Assembly (NCBI GenBank): GCA_023433615.1
Contig: JAEZCJ010000081.1
Location: 1-25,732 of the forward strand
Origin: Bacillota bacterium
GTDB taxonomy: Bacteria; Bacillota; Bacilli; Paenibacillales; Paenibacillaceae
Reading direction: 5' to 3'
Length of the DNA: 25,732 nucleotides
Part shown: piece by piece, positions 1-7,163 of the stretch
Position numbering within the stretch: the stretch's first letter is position 1
Layout: every line of letters begins with the position of its first letter
Program-made: the position numbers and the translations under genes
The notes under the pieces: generated by a model
Database searches by the model: none
Seen by the model: the letters and a program-made list of their open reading frames with translations, nothing else
Told to the model about the DNA's origin: nothing

Positions 1-1
1 C

Positions 2-169
2 ACGAAAGGCAAGAGCATTTTCCCTTCTGATGAAGCATTGCTAAAGATGCTCTACCTGGCCACGATGGACGTCACTCGTAAATGGACGGGACGTGTTCAG
101 AACTGGGGACAAATGCTCCTCCAGCTCACCGTTTTCTTCCCCGACCGCATCGGGCATCACTTACGTTAA
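2..169 (+). CDS. IS256-family transposase, C-terminal fragment (cut by window edge)
   Basis: Reading from base 2 gives about 55 residues ending at TAA 167-169. The fragment contains FPSDEALLKMLYLATMDVT and then KWTGRVQNWGQMLLQL, which matches the conserved C-terminus of IS256-family (Mutator-like) DDE transposases, where LLKMLYLA and a W..R..NW pattern are typical. The catalytic DDE residues lie upstream of the window. The transposase would cut and join the ends of its own IS. The stop is followed within 15 bases by a sequence resembling an IS256 terminal inverted repeat, as expected at the right end of such an element. Whether the full gene is intact cannot be seen. Confidence 0.85.
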   Translation, partial: TKGKSIFPSDEALLKMLYLATMDVTRKWTGRVQNWGQMLLQLTVFFPDRIGHHLR

Positions 170-182
170 TTCTGCTTCAAGA

Positions 183-210
183 GGGTTTACACAAAATACT
201 GGACAGACCC
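183..210. repeat. Likely right terminal inverted repeat of the IS256-family element
   Basis: The 28 bases begin GGGTTTACACAAAAT and end GGACAGACCC. Read on the minus strand this starts GGGTCTGTCC and runs into TTTTGTGTAAACCC, the usual form of IS256-family ends. It lies 14 bases after the transposase stop. The mate repeat is outside the window, so the assignment rests on resemblance and position. Confidence 0.7.
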
Positions 211-253
211 CTTGGATGCATCGATTTTATAATCATCATGTACATACCGATCA

Positions 254-282
254 CTGCCGCCGTAGCTTTGGCGGCTTTTTTT
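254..282 (+). terminator. Rho-independent terminator in front of the XerC/D-like recombinase
   Basis: GCCGCC (256-261) pairs with GGCGGC (270-275) around an 8-base loop and is followed by seven T residues (276-282). A TATAAT sits upstream at 228-233 and the recombinase ribosome binding site follows at 294-301. It is therefore either the terminator of a gene displaced by the IS or a leader terminator that limits recombinase expression. Confidence 0.65.
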
Positions 283-309
283 GCATCCATTTTGAGAGGA
301 GTGATTCAT

Positions 310-1320
310 ATGCCCACAGCAACTCGCGCACGGTTGACTTCCGCCGCGATCACCTTGCATCATCCACTCGATTATTACTTCGCCTTGTTTCTCCGAGCCA
401 AGAAAACGGAAGGCTTGAAGCCCCGGACGCTGAAAGACCACGAAAGCCATTACCGTTACCTGCAACGTTGGCTGGTCGAACAGTATCCAACGCTCAAACT
501 GGAAGAACTGACCGCTGACCACGTTCGCCAGTACGTACAACACATGCTGTCTGAACAAGCCTTGTACACCGGACACCCAACGTTGCAAAGCCACAACACT
601 ACCAAAGGCTTGTCCCCAGCGACCGTGAATATCCGTACCCGGACGCTCAAGTGCTTCCTTCGGTTCCTCCACGATGAAGGCTACCTGCAAACCGACCTTG
701 CGTCCCGCATCAAGCTGCAAAAGGTAAAAGAGGACACCATCGGAGCTTTCGAGAAGGAGCAAGTACTGCAACTGCTTGCTGCACCGAACCAGCGGGAGTA
801 CCTTGGCTTTCGTGACTATGTGCTGCTCACCGTGCTTTTCGACACGGGACTGCGGATCAACGAAGCGCTTAACCTGACCGTTGATGACCTAGACGTTGCC
901 GACAGAACGATCATTGTCCGCGCCGACATAGCCAAGAACGGTACGTCACGCCCCGTACCTGTAAGTAGACGTACTGCCGAGATTCTCACCGCGCTTATCC
1001 AAGAGAATCGGAAGCAGTTCGCCAAGCGAAGCCCTTCAAACCTTTTTCTCTCGAACAACGGCAAGCCTTTGACGTACAACCAAGCATACGAACGCATCCG
1101 TCTTCATGGCGAAAACGCAGGCATCACTGGCGTTCGCATCTCTCCGCACACGTTCCGGCACACGTTCGCCAAGCTGTACCTCATGAACGGCGGCGACCTT
1201 TTTTCGCTGCAAAAGATACTCGGTCACCACGATATTTCCATGGTACGGAAGTACGTCCAGTTGAACAACCGCGATCTGCAAGAGCAACACGCGCAAAACA
1301 GCCCACTCGTCGGCATGTAA
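310..1320 (+). CDS. XerC/XerD-like tyrosine recombinase
   Basis: This is a 336-residue site-specific recombinase of the tyrosine family, which cuts DNA through a 3'-phosphotyrosine and exchanges strands at specific sites. The start ATG at 310 is preceded by GAGAGGAG. The reading frame stays open further upstream, but only through IS DNA. Residues 18-125 form a SAM-like core-binding domain and about 150-325 form the catalytic domain. The full catalytic set is visible: R182 (TGLRINEAL), K209, H280 and R283 (HTFRHTF), H306 (LGHHD) and Y315 (VRKYVQL). Length and layout fit chromosomal XerC/D or transposon recombinases rather than phage integrases. It converges on the gene at 1326-2006 with a 5-base gap. 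The true target sites are unknown. Confidence 0.9.
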   Translation: MPTATRARLTSAAITLHHPLDYYFALFLRAKKTEGLKPRTLKDHESHYRYLQRWLVEQYPTLKLEELTADHVRQYVQHMLSEQALYTGHPTLQSHNTTKGLSPATVNIRTRTLKCFLRFLHDEGYLQTDLASRIKLQKVKEDTIGAFEKEQVLQLLAAPNQREYLGFRDYVLLTVLFDTGLRINEALNLTVDDLDVADRTIIVRADIAKNGTSRPVPVSRRTAEILTALIQENRKQFAKRSPSNLFLSNNGKPLTYNQAYERIRLHGENAGITGVRISPHTFRHTFAKLYLMNGGDLFSLQKILGHHDISMVRKYVQLNNRDLQEQHAQNSPLVGM

Positions 1321-1325
1321 CCAGT

Positions 1326-2006
1326 TCAGGTGCAGAGGTATTTTAGGAACTTGGCTGTCGGCTTTCTGTACTCGTCGCCTAAAGTGACCATGCTTTTCTT
1401 GTCAAGTATGCTGATGCCTTTCTCCATCACAATTTCGCCTTTAGGCACAGGTTCCGGAAAGTACTCCCACGTCGAGCTTGCAGAGTTCCAAACGATCAGT
1501 CGCAAAAGCATGTCCCCGCTAGTGTCGCTTGAATCCTCGACCGTTTCAGTCGGCAAGATTACATGCGGGCTGACCACTTCTTCCTCCGGGAACCCTTTGT
1601 TGCCAAACTTCAATCGAAGCGTCCCACGATGGTAATCGAGATAATATGGCGTTGGGATAACCAAATCAACTTTGATCGGGTGGCTTGGAAAGAAGGCGCT
1701 CAGCACGCTATTCGAAGCAGGAAGTCGTTTCAGTGGGTGGACAAACTGCTTCGCTTTCTCTTTGACGAAGGCGGTGTGCTCGGTCGGGTTTATCATGTTG
1801 CGGTTTAGTTTCTCGTTGGCGTAGATGGTGAGGAACTCCAATAGCTGAAACTCACTTCTCACGTTGTACAGCACTTGATTGATGATGCCTGATTCTCTCA
1901 CTTGCAGTTCTTCGTTGCTAAGCGAGCCTAGGAACTGCTTCAACCCTTCTGCTGTATTTATGTCTGGCGTATCGTCCGGCTCGTCGAACAAGTTTTCTAT
2001 ATTCAT
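1326..2006 (-). CDS. Uncharacterised island protein (226 residues)
   Basis: The ATG at 2006 was chosen because GAGGAGA sits directly in front of it; the frame is open further upstream without such a site. The protein is soluble-looking, with no signal peptide or membrane segment. The first 30 residues are acidic (FDEPDDTPD), residues 15-90 look helical, and the C-terminal half is strand-rich with a run of prolines and aromatic residues (WEYFPEPVPKGE). I recognise no domain and assign no function. It is convergent with the recombinase at 310-1320, and its promoter side faces the repeat-containing gap before the integrase. Base use resembles the two recombinases more than the core genes to the right, so it probably belongs to the island. 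Confidence 0.7.
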   Translation of the reverse strand: MNIENLFDEPDDTPDINTAEGLKQFLGSLSNEELQVRESGIINQVLYNVRSEFQLLEFLTIYANEKLNRNMINPTEHTAFVKEKAKQFVHPLKRLPASNSVLSAFFPSHPIKVDLVIPTPYYLDYHRGTLRLKFGNKGFPEEEVVSPHVILPTETVEDSSDTSGDMLLRLIVWNSASSTWEYFPEPVPKGEIVMEKGISILDKKSMVTLGDEYRKPTAKFLKYLCT

Positions 2007-2221
2007 TCTGTCTCCTCGCTTTCTTTCGCGATTGTCTCCATCGGATTGTTTCCCGTCGGGCGTTGTTGTAAAATGACGGTATAAAACATTAAGGTTAGCG
2101 GTAAACGAGAGAGGCAACCGATTCCTAGGTCGGGTGGCTCTCTCAGCCTATTTAGGTTGGGTGCATAGGCTTGTCCTCCTTGAGCTCGACTCCGACTGGC
2201 GAGGCTACGTAGTTGGACGCA

Positions 2222-2531
2222 GGGGTAGCCGTTTGGGTCGGTACTGAAATATATCGTACCAGCTTAAAGAGGGTCAACCACCCATCGCACAAGCGCCCAC
2301 GCCGCGCCTCCCAAGATATTGCTTCCACAGCCCTCCTTTTCGACTTCCTTTTTATGTAAAAATTGGCAGACTGGATTATTACGTGTTTTACTGGTTTTAG
2401 GGGTAGACCGTTTGGGTTCGATTGCTGCTGCAAGACAGGGTAACCGCTTGGATTTGAATCCAGCCACAACCTGTTGGTGCGGCAAACGTCGTAACGAAAA
2501 CACAGAGGTTGGCTAGCTTTCACCCAAACGG
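2222..2531. repeat. Three copies of CCGTTTGGGT near the integrase
   Basis: Exact copies lie at 2229-2238 and 2408-2417 on the plus strand, and at 2522-2531 as ACCCAAACGG. The first two share a longer context, GGGGTAG followed by (A)CCGTTTGGGT, so each direct copy is about 20 bases with small indels. Integrases with an arm-binding N-terminus bind such short repeated arm sites in att DNA. The match to that role is an inference from position. Confidence 0.5.
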
Positions 2532-2559
2532 TTGTTGGTAACCGCTTAGGTGAGCCAAC
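2508..2559 (+). other. Nested imperfect hairpin upstream of the integrase
   Basis: GTTGGCT (2508-2514) pairs with AGCCAAC (2553-2559). Inside it, CACC (2521-2524) can pair with GGTG (2549-2552), and CGGTT (2529-2533) with AACCG (2540-2544). It lies 23 bases before a terminator hairpin. It might be a structured leader RNA or a recombination-site fold. Confidence 0.35.
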
Positions 2560-2581
2560 AAGAACCGTAGCCAAAAGATAT

Positions 2582-2620
2582 GAGCCTTTTCGCTTTTCAC
2601 GAAGCGGAAGGCTCTTTTTT
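2582..2620 (+). terminator. Strong Rho-independent terminator upstream of the integrase
   Basis: GAGCCTT and the following TCGCTT pair with AAGCGGAAGGCTC, giving a stem of about 13 pairs with one or two wobbles. Six T residues end it at 2620. No protein gene ends just before it, so it would end a transcript from the repeat region, possibly an RNA, or shield the integrase gene from readthrough. Confidence 0.7.
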
Positions 2621-2655
2621 GCGGCCAAATTTGAGGATACGTAGGAGGTAGGAAG

Positions 2656-3810
2656 ATGAGAGGTTGTGTATCAAAGCGCGGTAACAAGTGGTCGTGGGTG
2701 GTTGAAATGGGCAAGAACAGCGAAGGCAAGCGTCGTCAGAAGAGCAAAGGAGGCTATGAATCTAAAGCCGATGCGGAGAAGGCGCTCCAGAAGGTTCTCC
2801 ACGAGCTAAATACAGATACTTATATTGAGCCAACGAAGGATGACGTAGCGACATTCTTTACGTCGTGGCTGGCGCAGAAGCAGATGCATATTCGCCCCGG
2901 CACATATAAGACATATCGGTGGCTGGTCAATTACCATATCATCCCGCAGCTTGGTCAGATCAAAATGGTAAACCTGTCGCCGCAACATTTAGTCAGCATG
3001 TACGAGCGGCTTGGAAGCGGAGAAAAGCGGTTGTCTCCGCAGACAATCAACCACGTTCATAAAGTCCTGCACGATGCACTCGAAACGGCTGTGAAGTGGG
3101 AGTTATTAGTCAAGAATGTTGCTCGACTGGTTAAGCCGCCACAGATACCTAAAAGTGAAACGAAGACTTGGACGGACGAGGAATTGATGCAGTTTTTGGA
3201 GTTCACGAAGAACAGCCGTTATCACATTATCTTTTTGCTGGCGGCAACGACCGGGATGCGTCGTGGTGAGGTTTTAGGAGTGAAGTGGGAGGACATCGAC
3301 CTTGCGGCTGGAAAGCTATCGGTTCGGCGGTCATATACTCGCGGCGTTGTCGGTCACATCATGCAAGAGCCAAAGACTGCTGCTGGTATCCGAACGATCG
3401 TTTTGCCGCAACAGACCGTGGAGGCTCTCAAGAAGCATCGCCTTGTGTTGGAGGAAGACCGGAAGAAGGCAGAGAAGAACGGCACAGATTACAACGATCA
3501 GGGTCTGGTTGTACAGACGCGGAACGGCTTCCCTGTCAGCCCATACTTCTTGGAGGCTCGTTGGCTGGACCTGCTCCGGAAGTCTGGACTACCCAAGATC
3601 AGGCTGCACGACCTTCGTCACACGCACGCCTCGTTACTGCTCAAGGCTGGAATCCATCCGAAAGCCGTAAGTGAGCGACTTGGTCATTCATCAATAATGA
3701 TAACGTTAGATCGCTACTCGCATCTGTTTCCAACGCTTCAACAGGAAGCCGCTGAGAAGTTGGACGAGCTTCTAACAACCGCGGCAGCAACCGTGGCGAA
3801 GGCACAGTAG
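2656..3810 (+). CDS. int: Phage/ICE-type tyrosine integrase
   Basis: This 384-residue integrase would catalyse site-specific insertion and excision of a mobile element. AGGAGG is placed 8 bases before the ATG. Residues 1-60 form an arm-type DNA-binding domain (GNKWSW, GKRRQKSKGGYESKADAE). Residues 62-160 are the SAM-like core-binding domain and 170-375 the catalytic domain. All catalytic residues are present: R202 (TTGMRRGE), K240 (EPKTAAGIR), H318 and R321 (HDLRHTH), H344 (RLGHSS) and Y354 (DRYSHLF). The organisation matches integrases of Firmicutes temperate phages and ICEs such as the Tn916 and ICEBs1 groups. Repeated motifs flank it on both sides. No excisionase gene is visible beside it, which is unusual for a complete element. 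Confidence 0.93.
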   Translation: MRGCVSKRGNKWSWVVEMGKNSEGKRRQKSKGGYESKADAEKALQKVLHELNTDTYIEPTKDDVATFFTSWLAQKQMHIRPGTYKTYRWLVNYHIIPQLGQIKMVNLSPQHLVSMYERLGSGEKRLSPQTINHVHKVLHDALETAVKWELLVKNVARLVKPPQIPKSETKTWTDEELMQFLEFTKNSRYHIIFLLAATTGMRRGEVLGVKWEDIDLAAGKLSVRRSYTRGVVGHIMQEPKTAAGIRTIVLPQQTVEALKKHRLVLEEDRKKAEKNGTDYNDQGLVVQTRNGFPVSPYFLEARWLDLLRKSGLPKIRLHDLRHTHASLLLKAGIHPKAVSERLGHSSIMITLDRYSHLFPTLQQEAAEKLDELLTTAAATVAKAQ

Positions 3811-3837
3811 CTTATGGCTGAATCCGTTTCAGGTTCA

Positions 3838-4084
3838 GGGGTACGGCAGGGTACGGTCGGGGTACGGAGGGGGTTCGGTTCAAACGCAGCCCCCTCTCTA
3901 CGCTTCTGATTCAAAGGGTACGAGGGGTACGGTCAAATTAAATACCCAAGAGGACAAAACAAGCCAAAACAACATGCCAAAACAGGGATAGTTAATTTCA
4001 GGCATTCCCAGCGTACCCCAAGCCCAAGAGCCGTAGCGAGCGATCACGAGACAACGTTGCCCTAGGCGTACCCCAAGCGTACCC
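3838..4084. repeat. GGGTACG repeat set, five direct and three inverted copies
   Basis: Direct copies of GGGTACG begin at 3839, 3849, 3860, 3916 and 3925; four of them extend to GGGTACGG. Inverted copies (CGTACCC) begin at 4012, 4067 and 4078 and all extend to GCGTACCCCA. Copies are 10-11 bases apart within two of the groups, close to one helical turn. The arrangement resembles paired binding sites for a DNA-bending or recombination protein, or iterons. Confidence 0.6.
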
Positions 4085-4321
4085 CAACAATCCCCAACAG
4101 CAACAAAAGCGCTGCCTTGCAGAGGGAGTGGCTGAATAATGATCCAAGAGCAAGCAAGAGAAGCCAAGCCAGTACCCATGCTGTGGCTGAATTTATGCTT
4201 GCTCTTGCTGTTTCTGTACTCGATGCTGGTTGTTGGGCAACCTGTCCCGACCGCCTCACCGTGGTTGGCTCGGGGGTTCCTGCAACTGCTTTCCTCGGGT
4301 TCATTGTTTGCAAGCTGTTGA

Positions 4322-4342
4322 CAGAAAAGCCCAAAGAGGGCT
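4322..4342 (-). terminator. Terminator of the sulfurtransferase gene
   Basis: On the minus strand AGCCC pairs with GGGCT around TCTTT and is followed by TTTTCTG. It lies 68 bases after the sulfurtransferase stop. A second, longer imperfect stem (4339-4349 with 4366-4376, 10 of 11 pairs) sits just upstream in the same transcript. Confidence 0.55.
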
Positions 4343-4409
4343 GCGACAGCTCACTTGCTCCTAACCTGTCACAGCCCCCAAACCCGCGTCCGACGCGACC
4401 TCTCAGCTC

Positions 4410-5249
4410 TTACTCTTCTCCTGTCGCCACCGGATTCTCGCTATAACTAATCCAATCGCTCCAACTGCCCGCATACAGCTTCACGTTGCGATACCCCGCC
4501 GCCTCTAGCGCGAGCACGTTCGGGCATGCCGTGACGCCCGACCCGCAGTACACAATAATCGCCGCATCCTTCGGCAGCGCTGCGAACCGCTCCTCGAGCT
4601 GCTTCGCGCTCCGCCAACGTCCCTGTTCATCCAGGTTGTCCTTCCAGAACCAATTGCCCGCGCCCGGAATATGCCCGGCCACCTTGTCGATCGGCTCCTC
4701 CAGCCCCAAGTATCGCCGCGTCTCGCGCGAATCGACGAGTACACTGCTGCTTTCGCTGCTAGCCGCACGCACCGCATCCACATCCGCCAGCATCGCCTCT
4801 TGCACAGTCGGCTCATACCGCTTCGGCACGCGAATCGCAGGCTGCGCATCGGTCACGGGATAACCCGCTGCCTTCCACGCGCTGTAACCCTGATCCATCA
4901 CATACACCGCATCATGCCCCATATAACGCAGCAGCCACCAGAGCCGGGACGCCATCGCGCCGCCCTGGTCATCGTAAGCCACTACGCGCGTGTTACGATC
5001 AATGCCGGCCCGCCCCAGCTTAGCCGCAAGCTCCGCCACATCCGGTAGCGGATGCCGTCCGCCATGCTCCCCTACCGGAGCCGATTGATCCCGCTCCAGA
5101 TCCATATACACCGCGCCGGGGATATACCCCTCGCTATAGCTGCGCCTGCCTGCATCCGCGTCGCTCAGCAGGAATCGGCAGTCGACGATCGCCAGCTCCT
5201 CCTCATACAACCGGGCCAGCAGCCACTTCATGCTCACAATATGCTCCAC
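4410..5249 (-). CDS. sseA: 3-mercaptopyruvate/thiosulfate sulfurtransferase (two rhodanese domains)
   Basis: This cytoplasmic enzyme moves sulfur from 3-mercaptopyruvate or thiosulfate to an acceptor such as cyanide or thioredoxin through a cysteine persulfide. The GTG at 5249 is preferred because GGAGG lies 8 bases before it; a GTG 9 bases upstream overlaps that site. The 279 residues hold an inactive N-terminal rhodanese domain (about 1-135) and a catalytic one (about 150-275). The active-site loop reads CGSGVTAC with the cysteine near residue 235. The CGSGVT form is typical of mercaptopyruvate enzymes, whereas thiosulfate enzymes usually carry charged residues there. GHIPGA and the C-terminal GSWSDW also fit. 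It is transcribed alone and divergently from the SMP-30 gene. Confidence 0.88.
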   Translation of the reverse strand: MEHIVSMKWLLARLYEEELAIVDCRFLLSDADAGRRSYSEGYIPGAVYMDLERDQSAPVGEHGGRHPLPDVAELAAKLGRAGIDRNTRVVAYDDQGGAMASRLWWLLRYMGHDAVYVMDQGYSAWKAAGYPVTDAQPAIRVPKRYEPTVQEAMLADVDAVRAASSESSSVLVDSRETRRYLGLEEPIDKVAGHIPGAGNWFWKDNLDEQGRWRSAKQLEERFAALPKDAAIIVYCGSGVTACPNVLALEAAGYRNVKLYAGSWSDWISYSENPVATGEE

Positions 5250-5418
5250 GATCCGCACCTCCGTATCATCGCATTGCTAGACTTCCCAATCCTAACCAAC
5301 TTATTCGACCGGCATGCGGCGTACTCCTCTTCGCGATTCCAATCCCAGCCAATCTCTGATACCCTAGTAGAGGAGAACATGATCCACCATTATCGATGGA
5401 TACAGGAGGCCTCTCAGC

Positions 5419-6300
5419 ATGATGACTTATCAAGCAGTATGCATCATAGACGAACAGAATCAGCTCGGCGAAGGACCCGTGTGGGACGATCGGCTTCAGG
5501 AGATTTTCTGGGTCGATATTGAGGGCTGCACGCTGCATCGCTTCCGCCCGAGTGACGGCAGGCGTACCCGCCACCAGCTCCCGTCCAAAATAGGTGCCGC
5601 CGTGCCAGCAGAAGACGGTTCATGGATTCTCGCGCTCGCAGACGGGTTCTACCGATACGACCTCGAGAGCGGCGCATCCACCCTCATCGCCCACACCGAA
5701 GATGCCAATCCGGCTAACCGGATGAACGACGGCAAATGCGATCCGGCTGGCCGTTTCTGGGCAGGCACGATGAGCGCCAAATGGCAGCGCGACGCCAACC
5801 TGTACATGCTCGATAACGGGCAACTGTCGCACCGCCTATCCGAGGTCGGCTGTTCCAATGGCCTCGCGTGGAATGCCGATGCGACAATCATGTACTACAT
5901 CGACTCTTTTGAACGCATCGTCTACGCTTTCGACTACGACGCTGCAACAGGCGCGATTTCCAATCGCCGACCCGCCATCACGTACCCGGACATCGAGGGC
6001 GAAGGCGGACCGGACGGCATGAGCATCGATGCAGAGGGCATGCTGTGGATCGGCCACTGGGGCGGTTCGCAGGTTGGAAGATGGAATCCCCTCACGGGGG
6101 ACAAGCTCGCCACCATACCGATTCCCGTCCTCAACGTCACCTCATGCGCATTCGGCGGCGAGAACCTGGACGAACTGTACATTACGACTGCAAGAGTCGG
6201 CAATGATGAAGTCGCTCTCAGCAAGCAGCCGCAGGCTGGCGGGCTGTTCCGCGTGAAGCTGGACGTCGCAGGCTTGCCGGTGCACCGCGCGAAGGTATAA
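5419..6300 (+). CDS. SMP-30/gluconolactonase family hydrolase
   Basis: This 293-residue protein is a likely six-bladed beta-propeller lactonase that opens sugar lactones using one divalent metal. AGGAGG precedes the ATG. The metal-site residues of the family are recognisable: E18 (LGEGPVWD), N103 with D104 (NRMNDGKCDPAGRFW), N147 (CSNGLAWN) and D199 (GGPDGMSID). The spacing is close to that of animal SMP-30/regucalcin. The length is normal and there is no signal peptide. It is monocistronic, followed by a hairpin at 6377-6417. The exact substrate cannot be told from sequence; sugar-acid lactones are most likely, and no sugar dehydrogenase lies next to it to narrow the choice. Confidence 0.88.
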   Translation: MMTYQAVCIIDEQNQLGEGPVWDDRLQEIFWVDIEGCTLHRFRPSDGRRTRHQLPSKIGAAVPAEDGSWILALADGFYRYDLESGASTLIAHTEDANPANRMNDGKCDPAGRFWAGTMSAKWQRDANLYMLDNGQLSHRLSEVGCSNGLAWNADATIMYYIDSFERIVYAFDYDAATGAISNRRPAITYPDIEGEGGPDGMSIDAEGMLWIGHWGGSQVGRWNPLTGDKLATIPIPVLNVTSCAFGGENLDELYITTARVGNDEVALSKQPQAGGLFRVKLDVAGLPVHRAKV

Positions 6301-6376
6301 TCGGCTAAACCATTGCGACAGTCGCCATTTTATGTCAATATATAGAATATCAAGCACCAATACCGTGGCATAGCAT

Positions 6377-6417
6377 GCCCCGCTCCTTATCCCCTATGGG
6401 GAAGAGCGGGGCTTCTT
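6377..6417 (+). terminator. Terminator after the SMP-30 gene
   Basis: GCCCCGCTC (6377-6385) pairs perfectly with GAGCGGGGC (6404-6412). The loop contains a second small stem (CCCC/GGGG). The T run after it is short (TTCTT). It separates the SMP-30 gene from the next gene on the same strand. Confidence 0.7.
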
Positions 6418-6455
6418 GCATTGCACCGACAATATTGAATGGAGGATGACAGCGA

Positions 6456-7139
6456 ATGGGGTTCGATACCGAGCACGATCAGTGGATCAAGGCACATATG
6501 AAAAAGAGGACCGGCGAGCGACTCGATGCGCTCAGACGCGGCCACGGCTTCGGCAACCGTCTGTTCGTCGAGCGGATATGGTGGCCGTTGGCGGGACATT
6601 TTCACGGGCTGCATCCGGAGTATGAGGTGAGGGATTGGCGAGGGAGACCTTACTATGCGGATTTCATGTGGATTGTTGGCGCATCGCGTTTCATATTCGA
6701 GATCATGGACTACGGTACCCATGGCACCGATCGCTCGCAGTATCGCAAGGACTTCAATCGCGGGCTGTACCTTCAGGCGCAAGATTGCACCGTCTCCTAC
6801 ATCCCGCTCGATGAGCTCAAAGAGAATCCCGCATTCGTCCTCTCTATGATGCGAAGCATTCTCTCTTCGCACCTGCTAGTGAACCACGATGCTGCTACAC
6901 CGTCTGCAAGACCCTATTCCCGGATCGAACGCGACCTCATGCGCGCCGCCATCCGCCGCAATCGCATTATTAGGCCTTATGAGGCAGCTCGGGAGTTGGA
7001 GCTGCATAAGAGCACGGTTATTAAATACTGCCGCCTTCTGGTGGACAAAGGGAAGTTCCGCGCTGTGGCACGAGGCGCGTCTCCACGTATTAGTTACTAC
7101 GAATACATCGGGTCTCTCCAAAGCCCGGATCTGTACTGA
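6456..7139 (+). CDS. Nuclease-fold (DUF559/Vsr-like) protein with C-terminal HTH
   Basis: This is a 227-residue cytoplasmic protein of unknown role. GGAGG lies 9 bases before the ATG. Residues about 55-140 (YYADFMWI, FIFEIMDYG, a basic RSQYRKDFNRGLYL helix, then SYIPLDELKENP) follow the order of the PD-(D/E)XK fold seen in DUF559 and Vsr proteins: D69, E82, then a helix with R/D and a final strand. The position expected for the catalytic lysine (E-x-K) is methionine 84, so cleavage activity is doubtful. Residues 165-215 look like a winged helix-turn-helix (PYEAARELELHKSTVIKYC). It may be a DNA-binding protein built from a dead nuclease fold. The fold is inferred by eye. It faces the repeat array and the MFS gene. 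Confidence 0.6.
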   Translation: MGFDTEHDQWIKAHMKKRTGERLDALRRGHGFGNRLFVERIWWPLAGHFHGLHPEYEVRDWRGRPYYADFMWIVGASRFIFEIMDYGTHGTDRSQYRKDFNRGLYLQAQDCTVSYIPLDELKENPAFVLSMMRSILSSHLLVNHDAATPSARPYSRIERDLMRAAIRRNRIIRPYEAARELELHKSTVIKYCRLLVDKGKFRAVARGASPRISYYEYIGSLQSPDLY

Positions 7140-7163
7140 CCCGTAAGGGCACAGCGCCGAGGC

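Larger units (their letters stand above)
2007..2655. other. 649-base gene-free region between the unknown protein and the integrase
   Basis: No convincing gene is seen. Open frames here have poor composition and no ribosome binding site. The region contains three copies of CCGTTTGGGT (two direct, one inverted), two copies of TAACCGCTT (2441-2449 and 2539-2547), a nested hairpin at 2508-2559 and a strong terminator at 2582-2620. Such density directly upstream of an integrase fits a control or attachment region, but no function is proven. Confidence 0.5.
1..4400. mobile_element. Putative accessory island with IS256 remnant and two tyrosine recombinases
   Basis: This stretch contains the tail of an IS256-family element, two unrelated tyrosine recombinases, one unrecognised protein and two gene-free regions full of short repeats. 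Its base composition looks less GC-rich than the rest of the window, judged by eye. It stops where a normal housekeeping-type gene (a sulfurtransferase) begins. No cargo with a recognisable function is present, so it may be one end of a larger element lying to the left or a decayed element. The boundaries are inferred and no att core was identified. Confidence 0.5.
3811..4409. other. 599-base gene-free region right of the integrase
   Basis: No convincing gene is found. The region contains the GGGTACG repeat set (3838-4084), a purine-poor stretch, and a nested inverted repeat at 4145-4207: CAAGAGCAAGC at 4145-4155 and its complement at 4197-4207. Inside that lies a second stem, AGCC/GGCT plus CAG/CTG. 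A possible 60-residue hydrophobic peptide starts at 4139 but overlaps the hairpin and has only a weak site (GGGAG). The terminator of the sulfurtransferase gene lies at 4322-4342. An element end or attachment region is plausible here. Confidence 0.5.

Noticed and set aside
82..309. N-terminal extension of the first recombinase
   Set aside because: It is translated from IS and intergenic DNA, and the ATG at 310 has a clear GAGAGGAG site.
2152..2628. Minus-strand frame of 158 codons upstream of the integrase
   Set aside because: No ribosome binding site, composition unlike a protein, and it runs through the terminator and repeated motifs.
3898..4446. Open frames on both strands right of the integrase (93, 90, 109 and 60 codons)
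   Set aside because: They overlap each other and the repeat set or hairpin, lack good ribosome binding sites and show no family motif. The hydrophobic 60-codon frame at 4139 is the only one worth keeping in mind.
5370..5522. Short frame starting at ATG 5380 behind AGAGGAG, overlapping the SMP-30 start
   Set aside because: The spacing is too short and the peptide is an out-of-frame reading of the SMP-30 gene; a leader peptide cannot be supported.
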